A stretch of DNA of 5,885 bases from Pseudomonadota bacterium (lineage in GTDB: Bacteria > Pseudomonadota > Alphaproteobacteria > Rhizobiales > Xanthobacteraceae), in NCBI GenBank assembly GCA_023417665.1, contig JAEZFA010000308.1, forward strand, positions 1 through 5,885, given 5' to 3'. Position numbers and translations under genes: made by a program. This document shows, one piece after another, positions 1 through 5,885 of this stretch; positions within the stretch are counted from its first letter, which is position 1, and the number at the start of each line of letters is the position of its first letter. The notes under the pieces are model-generated. The model worked only from the letters and a program-made list of their open reading frames with translations. It had not been told where the DNA came from and made no database searches.

Positions 1-904
1 CAACCACATAGGGCACGATCAATACGACCGTCGAATGCGACAGCCACGGACGGTCGTTGAACACCGCGACGAAGGTCAGCAGATAAAGCGCGAGCGGCAC
101 GATCCAGAGGAACGGTGCAGCTGCAACGTCCGTGCTGATATGCGCGGTGACCGCAACCACGAGGCCCGACGGGATGGCGGCAAGCGCAATCCAAGAAAGG
201 CGCGCCGCCCAGTCGGGCTTTGCTTCGGACCGCACCGTTGCCTGCCGCGCGACCGCCCCCGAGGCGCCCACGAGTGCCGCCATTGCGATCAGCACCGCGA
301 GCAGCGCGAACCCCGCCGACCACGCCGCGGTCTGTTCATGCAGCGCAAGGAACGGCTCGATCAGCGTCGGATAGGCCAACAGTGCGGCGAAGGAGCCAAG
401 ATTGGAGGCCGCATAGAGCACATAAGGATTGGCCGAGCGCGGATGCCCGCTGTCGGCGAACCAGCGTTGCAAGAGCGGTGCGCTCGCCGCAAGCGCCGTG
501 AACGGCAGCCCGATCGACGCCGCGAACAGCCCGAGCAGCCAGAATTCGATATGCGACGAAGGCGGCGTGCCGAAGCCCTGCGCGATCCCGAGCGGCAGCG
601 TCAGTGCCGCCACGCCGAGCAGGCCGAGATGCACGAAGGCGCCCCGGCGCGGCGACAGGTATTTCGTGAGCCAATGGGCATAGGCATAGCCGAGCAACAG
701 CGCGGCCTGGAAGAACACGAGCGCGACCGACCAGATCGCAGGCGCGCCGCCGAGTTTGGGCAGCACCATCTTCGTGAACATCGGCTGGACTGCGAACAGA
801 AGCAGCGCCGACAGAAACAGGGTCGCCGCGAACACCGCGGGTGCTGCGCGAAACAGACTGGCCGAAAGTGCGGAGCGGTTGGCAGCGAGATCGATCGAGG
901 ACAT
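1..904 (-). CDS. Fused MFS/spermidine synthase-type membrane protein, N-terminal membrane part (cut by left edge)
   Basis: The first 301 codons of a gene that runs off the left edge without a stop. The translation matches, from memory, the membrane half of the 'fused MFS/spermidine synthase' family: an early LLFAVQPMFTKMVLPKLGG segment (residues 35-53), a FFQAALLLGYAYAHW helix (64-78), APLLQRWFA (142-150), PYVLYAASNLGS (160-171), and TDVAAAPFLWIVPLALYLL (258-276). About seven to nine hydrophobic stretches are visible, so it is an inner-membrane protein. In the family a spermidine synthase-like Rossmann domain normally follows; it would lie outside the window and cannot be verified. Substrate and reaction are unknown for most members, and true spermidine synthesis should not be assumed. 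ATG at 904 is preferred; no strong Shine-Dalgarno is visible, and an in-frame GTG at 913 is an alternative. It follows the COQ10-like gene on the same strand after 68 bases. Confidence 0.82.
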   Translation of the reverse strand, partial: MSSIDLAANRSALSASLFRAAPAVFAATLFLSALLLFAVQPMFTKMVLPKLGGAPAIWSVALVFFQAALLLGYAYAHWLTKYLSPRRGAFVHLGLLGVAALTLPLGIAQGFGTPPSSHIEFWLLGLFAASIGLPFTALAASAPLLQRWFADSGHPRSANPYVLYAASNLGSFAALLAYPTLIEPFLALHEQTAAWSAGFALLAVLIAMAALVGASGAVARQATVRSEAKPDWAARLSWIALAAIPSGLVVAVTAHISTDVAAAPFLWIVPLALYLLTFVAVFNDRPWLSHSTVVLIVPYVV

Positions 905-939
905 GCGGCTCACGGGCGTTGAGAACGTCCCGCAAAGTC

Positions 940-976
940 CTAGCGGCAATCCCTTAAATTGCCTTTACGCCGCTAG
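940..976 (-). repeat. Two overlapping inverted repeats at the 3' end of the COQ10-like gene
   Basis: An 8-base perfect inverted repeat, CTAGCGGC (940-947) and GCCGCTAG (969-976), encloses a second 6-base perfect repeat, GGCAAT (945-950) and ATTGCC (958-963), with a 7-base loop. The arms share bases 945-947, so the full long stem and the full inner hairpin compete; a combined form keeps five outer pairs (CTAGC/GCTAG), an 8-base bulge and the inner six pairs. The right arm covers the stop codon of the COQ10-like gene (973-975). No U-tract follows in the transcript sense, so this is not a standard intrinsic terminator. It could protect the 3' end of the lpdA-lipA transcript, attenuate readthrough into the next gene, or be chance. 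Confidence 0.5.
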
Positions 977-1434
977 ACCGCTTTTTCCCGATAGATCCGG
1001 TCGGCGCGGCGCTCGAAAGCCTCGGCAAAACGCCGGAAGGCGGAGTCGAACAGCGCGCCCATCACCATGCCGAGCATGCGCGACTTGAACTCGTAGGCGA
1101 TGAAAAAATCGACTTCGGAAGCCCGCTCGTTTTCCGGGCGGAAGCGCCAGCGGTTCTCCAGATGCGAAAACGGTCCGTCGAGATATTCCACCAGAATGGC
1201 GAGCTTCGGCCGGTCGAGCGTGACGCGGCTGGAGAACGTCTCGCGGATTACTTTATAGGCAACCGTCATGTCCGCGACGATGATCTCGACCCCTTCGGCC
1301 TCCCCGCTCCGCTTGCGAATGTGCAGGCTCTCGCACATCGGCACGAATTCGGGATAGCGCTCCACGTCGGCGACCAGGTCGAACATCCTTGCCGCCGAAT
1401 GCTTGACGCGGCGCGTGGTGCGATAGGAGCGCAT
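973..1434 (-). CDS. RatA/COQ10-like START-domain protein (ubiquinone-binding family)
   Basis: A 153-residue protein, the usual length for the bacterial RatA/COQ10 family (polyketide cyclase/START fold). Visible family features are VADVERYPEFVPMC (residues 21-34), a central beta-rich segment, DGPFSHLENRWRF (86-98), and a long C-terminal amphipathic helix (about 122-149). Yeast and human COQ10 bind ubiquinone and help its delivery to the respiratory chain; the Escherichia coli homologue was described as RatA, a toxin affecting ribosome assembly. A quinone-chaperone role fits the lpdA-lipA neighbourhood better than a toxin role, but this is inference. The reading frame stays open upstream to 1473, inside lipA. 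ATG 1434 is preferred because it gives the standard N-terminus (MRSYRTTRRV) and sits 4 bases after the lipA stop (TGATCCGATG). No clear Shine-Dalgarno is present, so translation is probably coupled to lipA. Confidence 0.88.
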   Translation of the reverse strand: MRSYRTTRRVKHSAARMFDLVADVERYPEFVPMCESLHIRKRSGEAEGVEIIVADMTVAYKVIRETFSSRVTLDRPKLAILVEYLDGPFSHLENRWRFRPENERASEVDFFIAYEFKSRMLGMVMGALFDSAFRRFAEAFERRADRIYREKAV

Positions 1435-1438
1435 CGGA

Positions 1439-2401
1439 TCAGGCGCGGCGGGTTGCGCTGTCCCGCGCAGCACGCAACTTCACGAAATCGTCGCCCGCGT
1501 GATGCGACGAGCGCGTCAGCGGCGAGGACGACACCATGAGAAAGCCCTTGGCGCGCGCGATCGCGGCATAGTTATCGAACTCGTCCGGCGTGACGTAGCG
1601 CGCGACCGGATGATGCTTGCGGCTCGGCTGGAGATACTGGCCGATGGTGATGAAATCGACATCGGCCGAGCGCAGGTCGTCCATCACTTGCAGCACTTCG
1701 TTGCGGGTCTCGCCGAGGCCCACCATGATCCCGGACTTGGTGAAACTGCGCGCATCCAGTTCCTTCACCTGCTGCAAGAGCCGCAGCGAATGGAAATAGC
1801 GCGCGCCCGGCCGCACCGGCAGATACAGCGAAGGCACCGTCTCGAGGTTATGGTTGAAAACGTCGGGCGCCGCCTCCACGACGATCGCAAGCGCACCGTC
1901 CTTGCGCAGGAAGTCCGGCGTCAGCACTTCGATCGTGGTGTCCGGGTTGCGGTCGCGGATCGCGCGGATCGTGCGGGCGAAGTGATCGGCGCCGCCATCC
2001 GCGAGGTCGTCGCGATCGACCGAGGTCACGACGACATGCTTGAGCCCGAGCCGCGCCGTCGCTTCCGCGACCTTTACCGGCTCGTCGGCGTCGAGCGCCC
2101 CCGGCAGGCCGGTCTTGTCGTTGCAGAACGAGCAGGCCCGCGTGCAGGTGTCGCCCATGATGAGGAAGGTCGCGTGCTTCTGCGCCCAGCATTCCCCGAT
2201 ATTGGGGCACGACGCTTCCTCGCAGACGGTATGCAGGCCGTTGCCGCGGACAAGCCGCGCGGTTTCGCCGAACGCGCCAGGACCGGGCGCGCGCACGCGA
2301 ATCCAGTCCGGCTTCGGAAGAAACGCGGAATCCGCCCGGTGCGCCTTCTCCGGATGGCGCGGCCGGGCGTTCTTCTTCAGCGTGTCGATGACGACGGCCA
2401 T
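1439..2401 (-). CDS. lipA: Lipoyl synthase LipA
   Basis: A cytoplasmic radical SAM enzyme that inserts two sulfur atoms into octanoyl groups on lipoyl domains (E2 subunits, GcvH), the last step of lipoate synthesis. The 320-residue product has the complete family signature: the auxiliary-cluster cysteines C60, C65 and C71 (CEEASCPNIGEC), the radical SAM motif CTRACSFC with C86, C90 and C93, and the C-terminal RSSHHA (297-302), whose serine supplies a ligand to the auxiliary cluster in known LipA structures. VFNHNLETV and ITIGQYLQPSRKHHPV are also typical. All catalytic residues are present, so it should be active. The frame is open to 2473, but ATG 2401 gives the normal alphaproteobacterial N-terminus and has GGAG a few bases upstream; the longer version would overlap the upstream membrane gene. 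The gap to that gene is 10 bases. Confidence 0.97.
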   Translation of the reverse strand: MAVVIDTLKKNARPRHPEKAHRADSAFLPKPDWIRVRAPGPGAFGETARLVRGNGLHTVCEEASCPNIGECWAQKHATFLIMGDTCTRACSFCNDKTGLPGALDADEPVKVAEATARLGLKHVVVTSVDRDDLADGGADHFARTIRAIRDRNPDTTIEVLTPDFLRKDGALAIVVEAAPDVFNHNLETVPSLYLPVRPGARYFHSLRLLQQVKELDARSFTKSGIMVGLGETRNEVLQVMDDLRSADVDFITIGQYLQPSRKHHPVARYVTPDEFDNYAAIARAKGFLMVSSSPLTRSSHHAGDDFVKLRAARDSATRRA

Positions 2402-2411
2402 GGGCTCCGCT

Positions 2412-2699
2412 TTACATGGTCGAGCGGCGGCTCGCGATCGCACGCCACACGAAGATGAGAATGATTGCGCCAATGCTCGCGGAAATCAGCCCGCGCCAGA
2501 AGCCATAGACCGGGATCTGCGCGATTTCGGCAAGCTTGTTGCCGACGAAAGCGCCCGCCACACCGACGATCAAGTTCGTGAACAGGCCGTGGTTGCTGGA
2601 GGTCACCTTCTCCGCGATCCAGCCCGCGATGAGACCGATAAAGAGCGTCAGGAAGAAGCCGGCGGTCGGATTGCCAAGCAGTGTCTGTGCGTCGTTCAT
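2412..2699 (-). CDS. GlsB/YeaQ/YmgE-family small membrane protein (transglycosylase-associated protein)
   Basis: A 95-residue inner-membrane protein with three predicted transmembrane helices at about residues 13-31, 38-58 and 68-89. The glycine-rich pattern GLIAGWIAEKV (22-32), then LIVGVAGAFVGNKLAE (43-58), then SIGAIILIFVWRAI (75-88) is the layout of the GlsB/YeaQ/YmgE family (Pfam 'transglycosylase associated protein'). Some members are stress-induced, but no molecular function is established, and the name does not imply transglycosylase activity. ATG 2699 has GGGGTGA just upstream (about 2704-2710), a usable ribosome binding site. It lies between lpdA (33-base gap) and lipA (10-base gap) on the same strand, so it is very likely cotranscribed with both. 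Why a membrane protein sits in a lipoyl operon is not explained by the sequence. Confidence 0.88.
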   Translation of the reverse strand: MNDAQTLLGNPTAGFFLTLFIGLIAGWIAEKVTSSNHGLFTNLIVGVAGAFVGNKLAEIAQIPVYGFWRGLISASIGAIILIFVWRAIASRRSTM

Positions 2700-2732
2700 T
2701 GCGTCACCCCATCGTTAAAAAGCGGCCCGTGA

Positions 2733-4166
2733 TCATACATGAATCACCCGGCCATACGCATCCAGAACGCTCTCGTGCATCATTTCCGACAAGGTCGGAT
2801 GCGGGAATACGGCGTGAATAAGCTCTTCTTCGGTCGTTTCGCAGTTCATCGCGATGACAAAGCCCTGAATGAGCTCCGTGACCTCCGCGCCGACCATGTG
2901 CGCGCCGAGCAGTTCTCCGGTCTTCTTGTCGAAGATGGTCTTGACCATGCCCTCGCTCTCGCCGAGCGCGATGGCCTTGCCATTGCCGGCAAACGGGAAG
3001 CGGCCGACCCGAATATCGCGGCCCTGCTCCTTCGCACGCTTTTCCGTGAGGCCGACCGATGCGATCTGCGGATGACAATAGGTGCAGCCCGGAATCCGGT
3101 TCTTGTCCATCGTATGCGGCTTCAGACCCTTGATCGCTTCGACGCAGATGACGCCTTCGTGCTCGGCCTTGTGCGCCAGCATCGGCGCGCCGGCCACGTC
3201 ACCAATGGCGTAAATCCCGGGCATGTTGGTTTTGCCGTAGCCGTCGACCGCGATGACGCCACGCTCGAGCTTCACGCCGAGTTTTTCCAGTCCGAGGTTC
3301 TCGACATTGCCGACGACGCCGACTGCGGAAATCACGCGCTCAAACTCGATGTCCTGCGCCTTGCCCTTGCCGTCTTCGATCGTCGCAACGACGGAGTCGG
3401 TTTTCTTGTCGAGCTTCGTCACCTTCGCGCCGGACATGATCTTCATGCCCTGCTTCTCGAAACGCTTGCGCGCGAACGCCGCGATCTCCTCATCTTCGAC
3501 CGGAAGGATTTGCGGCAGCACCTCGACCACCGTCACTTCCGCACCCATGGTCCGGAAGAACGACGCGAATTCGATCCCGATCGCGCCCGAGCCGATCACC
3601 AGTAGCAACTTCGGAATCTTCGGCGCGACCATCGCCTCGAAATAGGTCCAGACCAGTTTGCCGTCCTGCTCAAGCCCCGGCAGCACGCGCGGCCGCGCGC
3701 CCGTCGCAACGATGATGTGCTTTGCCGTGTAGTCGCCGGGCGCAAGCGCGTCTTTCGGCGGATCGCTTTTCAGCCGCGCATCCGGCGCCTTCACCGTGAC
3801 CTTGCCCGGCGCGGTAATCGTGGCCTCGCCCCAGATCACCGAAATCTTGTTCTTCTTCATCAGTAAGCCGACGCCGCCGTTCAGCTGCTTCGACACGCCG
3901 CGCGAGCGCGCCACGACCGCCGCCGCATCGAAGGATACGTTCGAGGCCGAAAGCCCGTAATCCTTCGCGTGCTGCATGTAGTGATAGATTTCGGCGGAGC
4001 GCAGCAGCGCCTTGGTCGGAATGCATCCCCAATTGAGGCAAATGCCGCCCAGGTGCGCGCGCTCGACGACCGCGGTCTTGAAACCAAGCTGCGCCGCACG
4101 AATCGCGGCGACGTAACCGCCCGGCCCGCCGCCGATAATGAGTACGTCGAAATTCGAATCCGCCAT
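2733..4166 (-). CDS. lpdA: Dihydrolipoyl dehydrogenase (E3 component)
   Basis: A cytoplasmic FAD flavoprotein that reoxidises dihydrolipoyl groups on E2 of pyruvate and other 2-oxoacid dehydrogenases, passing electrons to NAD+. The 477 residues contain an N-terminal FAD fold with GGGPGG (12-17), the redox disulfide in GGICLNWGCIPTKAL (C43, C48), the NAD-binding fold with GSGAIG (192-197), the second FAD contact IYAIGD (318-323), and the C-terminal dimerisation domain with the catalytic His-Glu pair in HPTLSE (H456, E461). All key residues are present. There is no N-terminal lipoyl domain. An extra cysteine pair in CTYC (C361, C364) lies just before the dimerisation domain; I believe it occurs in related E3 proteins. 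ATG 4166 starts directly at the FAD fold; the ribosome binding site is weak (GGGCAG). It is the first gene of the probable operon and diverges from the TRAP genes. No pdhA, pdhB or pdhC lies upstream. Confidence 0.97.
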   Translation of the reverse strand: MADSNFDVLIIGGGPGGYVAAIRAAQLGFKTAVVERAHLGGICLNWGCIPTKALLRSAEIYHYMQHAKDYGLSASNVSFDAAAVVARSRGVSKQLNGGVGLLMKKNKISVIWGEATITAPGKVTVKAPDARLKSDPPKDALAPGDYTAKHIIVATGARPRVLPGLEQDGKLVWTYFEAMVAPKIPKLLLVIGSGAIGIEFASFFRTMGAEVTVVEVLPQILPVEDEEIAAFARKRFEKQGMKIMSGAKVTKLDKKTDSVVATIEDGKGKAQDIEFERVISAVGVVGNVENLGLEKLGVKLERGVIAVDGYGKTNMPGIYAIGDVAGAPMLAHKAEHEGVICVEAIKGLKPHTMDKNRIPGCTYCHPQIASVGLTEKRAKEQGRDIRVGRFPFAGNGKAIALGESEGMVKTIFDKKTGELLGAHMVGAEVTELIQGFVIAMNCETTEEELIHAVFPHPTLSEMMHESVLDAYGRVIHV

Positions 4167-4371
4167 GCTGCACTGCCCAATGGTCTTCGGATGGGCATTT
4201 AGCAGGCAAATACGCCGGCGTCAGCCGCAACGCGGAACAACAGCTCCGCTCTCATCGCATGAAGGCCGCCTTAAACCCATGTCAAGCCTTGTAAAACCCG
4301 GCATGGAGTGCGTACCCTCCGGTTCAAGAAAACTGCGGCCGGATCAACCGTCCGCAAACTGGGAGAGAACC
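4167..4371. promoter_or_regulatory. Divergent intergenic region between lpdA and the TRAP operon
   Basis: This 205-base gap must hold the start signals for both transcripts. A perfect TTGACA lies on the minus strand (4285 to 4280), pointing to lpdA; a TTGTAA lies on the plus strand (4289-4294), pointing to the TRAP genes. They are back to back, 3 bases apart. The matching -10 boxes are weak: TACCCT at 4313-4318 for the TRAP side (18-base spacer) and TCATGC at about 4262-4257 for lpdA (17-base spacer). An outer inverted repeat CCATG (4277-4281) and CATGG (4302-4306) flanks the plus-strand -35. The lpdA leader (about 4167-4250) contains a small dyad, GCGGA (4232-4236) and TCCGC (4245-4249). The assignments are made by eye and are tentative. 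Confidence 0.35.
4361..4367 (+). promoter_or_regulatory. Shine-Dalgarno of the TAXI gene, fixes its start
   Basis: GGGAGAG lies 4 bases upstream of ATG 4372, a strong ribosome binding site. The frame is open upstream to an ATG at 4138, but that start lies inside lpdA and would bury the signal peptide, so 4372 is the real start. Confidence 0.8.
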
Positions 4372-5322
4372 ATGAAACGCCACACGACTGCGGCGGTGCT
4401 CGCGCTGGGCATCACTGTTGCTATTGCTACCCCCGCCACCTCGCAGGAAATTCGCCTCATGACCGGCCCGCAGGGCGGTGTATGGGTGCCGCTGGGCGGA
4501 CAGTTCAAGGATCTTTGGGAAAAAGCCATTCCTGGCCTGAAGGTGCAGAACCTGCCGGGCGCCGGCATCGCGAACGTGCGCGGTGTCGAGGAAGGCAAGG
4601 CTGAAGTCGGGTTCGGAAACTCGATCTCGACGGTCGATGCGCTTGCCGGCAAGGAGCCGTTCAAGAAACCGCACACGAACGTCTGCAACGTCGCGACGCT
4701 CTATCCGCAGTATTTCCAGATGCTGGTGCGCGCGGACGCGAACATCAACTCCGTCGCCGATCTGAAGGGCAAGAGCATCACCACGCAGCAGCGCGGCAAC
4801 ACCGGCGAGCTCATCACCCGCCAGCTGCTTCAGGTGCACAACATCACCTATAACGATGTGAAAATGAGCTTCGTGTCCTACACGGACTCCGTCGCGCAGA
4901 TGCAGGACGGCCACGCGACGGTATTCACGCTCGGCACTGCGATCCCGGCCGGCTCCGTGCTCGATCTGGCGACCGCGCGCGACGTCAAATTGATGGACCT
5001 CTCGTCCAGCCTCGCCGGCATGAAGAAGCTCAACCCCGGCTACACGCTCGTGACGGTCCCGGCGAACACCTATCCGAAGAACGACAAGGACGTTCAGGTG
5101 ATCGGGTATGCGACCCACGTCGTTGCCAGCTGCAACCTGCCGGAAAAGACGGTCTATGCGATGACCAAGGCCATCGCCGACAACATCTCCACGCTCGCCT
5201 CGGTCTACAAGGGCATCGGCAAACTGACGCCGAAAGCCATGGCCGAAGATATCGGCGTGCCTTTCCACAAGGGCGCCGCCCGCTTCTACAAGGAAGCCGG
5301 CGTAACCGTGAAGACCAACTGA
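4372..5322 (+). CDS. TAXI-family TRAP transporter solute-binding protein
   Basis: The periplasmic receptor of a tripartite ATP-independent (TRAP) transporter of the TAXI class, which delivers substrate to the membrane permease encoded next. The 316 residues begin with a Sec signal peptide: MKRH, a hydrophobic core (residues 7-20), and a probable cleavage after ATS (22-24), giving a mature start at QEIRL. The mature start, with LMTGPQGGVWVPLGGQF (29-45), matches the typical TAXI opening (glycine-rich 'TGP.GG.Y.P.G'). Further family features are NVRGVEEGKAEVGFGNS (68-84), the VADLKGKSI segment (128-136) and the LVTVPANTYP segment (226-235). Only two cysteines exist (C105, C254); in the periplasm they could form a disulfide, which is inference. 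TAXI substrates are known for few members (glutamate, some C4 compounds), and nothing here identifies the ligand. It is the first gene of the operon. Confidence 0.93.
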   Translation: MKRHTTAAVLALGITVAIATPATSQEIRLMTGPQGGVWVPLGGQFKDLWEKAIPGLKVQNLPGAGIANVRGVEEGKAEVGFGNSISTVDALAGKEPFKKPHTNVCNVATLYPQYFQMLVRADANINSVADLKGKSITTQQRGNTGELITRQLLQVHNITYNDVKMSFVSYTDSVAQMQDGHATVFTLGTAIPAGSVLDLATARDVKLMDLSSSLAGMKKLNPGYTLVTVPANTYPKNDKDVQVIGYATHVVASCNLPEKTVYAMTKAIADNISTLASVYKGIGKLTPKAMAEDIGVPFHKGAARFYKEAGVTVKTN

Positions 5323-5334
5323 CCCTATGAAATG

Positions 5335-5361
5335 AACGGCGCGGAAAAAATCCGCGCCGTT
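5335..5361 (+). terminator. GC-rich hairpin between receptor and permease genes (terminator or attenuating/protective stem-loop)
   Basis: A perfect 11-base stem, AACGGCGCGGA (5335-5345) and TCCGCGCCGTT (5351-5361), with an AAAAA loop, begins 12 bases after the TAXI stop. It is followed by TTCTCTATTC-like sequence rather than a continuous U run, so termination is probably partial. The permease start lies only 20 bases downstream on the same strand. In transporter operons such hairpins commonly let the abundant binding protein be made in excess of the membrane subunit, by partial termination or by protecting the upstream mRNA from 3' exonucleases. Which of the two applies cannot be read from the sequence. 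Confidence 0.75.
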
Positions 5362-5381
5362 TCTCTATTCAGGCGAAACGC

Positions 5382-5885
5382 ATGACCCCAAGCACCGCGG
5401 AAGCTCCATTCTGGAGCAACGCAAGCCTTTTTCGCATCGCGATCACCATTGTCGCGCTGGCGATGGGCCTGTATCACGTCGGCATCATTGTTTTTGGTTC
5501 GGCCGAGGCGCTGACATTCCGCGGAATGCACGTCCTGTTCGCAATGACTCTGACGTTGTTGCTCTATGGCACTTTCGCGAGCAAGGACGGCGCACCACCC
5601 AGGATCATCAACTACCTGATCGCCGCCGTCGGCATCATTCCCGTTCTCTTCATCATCTGGAACCAGCAATACATCGAAGAGCGGATTCCGTTCGGCATCG
5701 ACCCGATGACGACCACCGAGATCGTGATGTCGATCATCATGATCGTGTCGGTGCTGGAAGCGACACGGCGCGTCATCGGCCTTGCGCTGCCGATCACCGC
5801 GGTCGTTTTTCTCGCTTTCGCATTCTACAAGTTCGGCAGCGAACCCACGCGCATTCTCGAGCAGGTATACCTCGGCACCGAAGGC
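5382..5885 (+). CDS. TRAP transporter fused permease subunit, N-terminal part (cut by right edge)
   Basis: The first 168 codons of a membrane protein with no stop before the window ends. Hydrophobic helices are visible at about residues 18-39, 49-66, 75-94, 111-125 and 131-149. The segment EATRRVIGLALPI (126-138) is characteristic of the fused TRAP permeases (small Q-type and large M-type domains in one chain) that pair with TAXI receptors; complete members are usually above 600 residues, so roughly a quarter is present. The permease uses an ion gradient, normally sodium, to import the substrate brought by the receptor. That the two domains are fused is inferred from this N-terminus and family habit, as the M domain is outside the window. 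ATG 5382 is preceded by AGGCGA (5371-5376), a modest ribosome binding site. It sits 59 bases after the TAXI stop, with a hairpin between. Confidence 0.88.
   Translation, partial: MTPSTAEAPFWSNASLFRIAITIVALAMGLYHVGIIVFGSAEALTFRGMHVLFAMTLTLLLYGTFASKDGAPPRIINYLIAAVGIIPVLFIIWNQQYIEERIPFGIDPMTTTEIVMSIIMIVSVLEATRRVIGLALPITAVVFLAFAFYKFGSEPTRILEQVYLGTEG

Noticed and set aside
35..922. Long plus-strand open frame (295 codons)
   Set aside because: It lies antisense to the membrane protein at 1-904. Its product is very rich in Arg, Glu and Gln with no domain pattern, as expected from the complement of GC-rich codons.
973..1434. Reading the RatA-like gene as half of a toxin-antitoxin module
   Set aside because: No antitoxin-like small gene is adjacent and the neighbours are metabolic; the automatic 'RatA toxin' label reflects homology, and a COQ10-like role is at least as likely.
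1499..2458. Long plus-strand open frame (319 codons) opposite lipA
   Set aside because: Arg- and His-rich low-quality protein, fully antisense to an intact, conserved lipA; a codon-bias shadow.
2402..2473. Longer LipA start at 2473
   Set aside because: It overlaps the end of the small membrane gene and adds a Ser/Arg-rich tail absent from LipA; ATG 2401 has its own ribosome binding site.
2739..3605. Plus-strand open frame (288 codons) opposite lpdA
   Set aside because: Shadow of lpdA; Asp/Arg/His-rich composition and no recognisable motif.
4138..4371. N-terminal extension of the TAXI protein
   Set aside because: It would start inside lpdA on the opposite strand and put about 78 residues ahead of a clear signal peptide; the Shine-Dalgarno supports ATG 4372.
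4324..5268. Minus-strand open frame (314 codons) opposite the TAXI gene
   Set aside because: Asp, Arg, Val and His-rich shadow of a well-supported receptor gene with a signal peptide and Shine-Dalgarno.
5325..5797. Minus-strand open frames at the right end
   Set aside because: Both are antisense to the TRAP permease, whose hydrophobic helices and EATRRVIGLALP motif are clear.

Overview
The window looks like an ordinary, GC-rich chromosomal segment of an alphaproteobacterium, most likely of the order Hyphomicrobiales (Rhizobiales). The basis is the high GC content, the order lpdA - small GlsB/YeaQ-type membrane gene - lipA - RatA/COQ10-like gene (familiar from that order), and the TAXI-type TRAP transporter. 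The genus cannot be fixed from this sequence. I see no RNA gene, insertion sequence, CRISPR array, phage gene or attachment site.

Left and centre (1-4166, all minus strand, read right to left): lpdA (E3 of the 2-oxoacid dehydrogenase complexes), a 95-residue three-helix membrane protein, lipA (lipoyl synthase) and a RatA/COQ10-like START-domain protein are packed with gaps of 33, 10 and 4 bases and probably form one transcript. The shared theme is lipoyl metabolism and respiration. LipA builds the lipoyl group on E2 and other lipoyl-domain proteins, E3 reoxidises it, and the COQ10-like protein is expected to bind ubiquinone, the acceptor for electrons from the NADH that E3 makes. After a 68-base gap holding two overlapping inverted repeats comes a same-strand gene for the membrane half of a fused MFS/spermidine synthase-type protein, cut by the left edge.

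Right (4167-5885): a 205-base intergenic region separates lpdA from a divergent TRAP operon. It carries two possible -35 hexamers lying back to back. The TRAP operon starts with a TAXI-family periplasmic solute-binding protein (316 aa, signal peptide, strong Shine-Dalgarno). A near-ideal GC-rich hairpin follows, then the first 168 codons of a fused TRAP permease, cut by the right edge. The hairpin between receptor and permease probably sets their expression ratio.

I found no convincing new biological system. The points most worth a second look are the overlapping inverted repeats at the end of the COQ10-like gene, the hairpin inside the TRAP operon, the compact divergent promoter region, and the absence of pdh genes next to this PDH-type E3.
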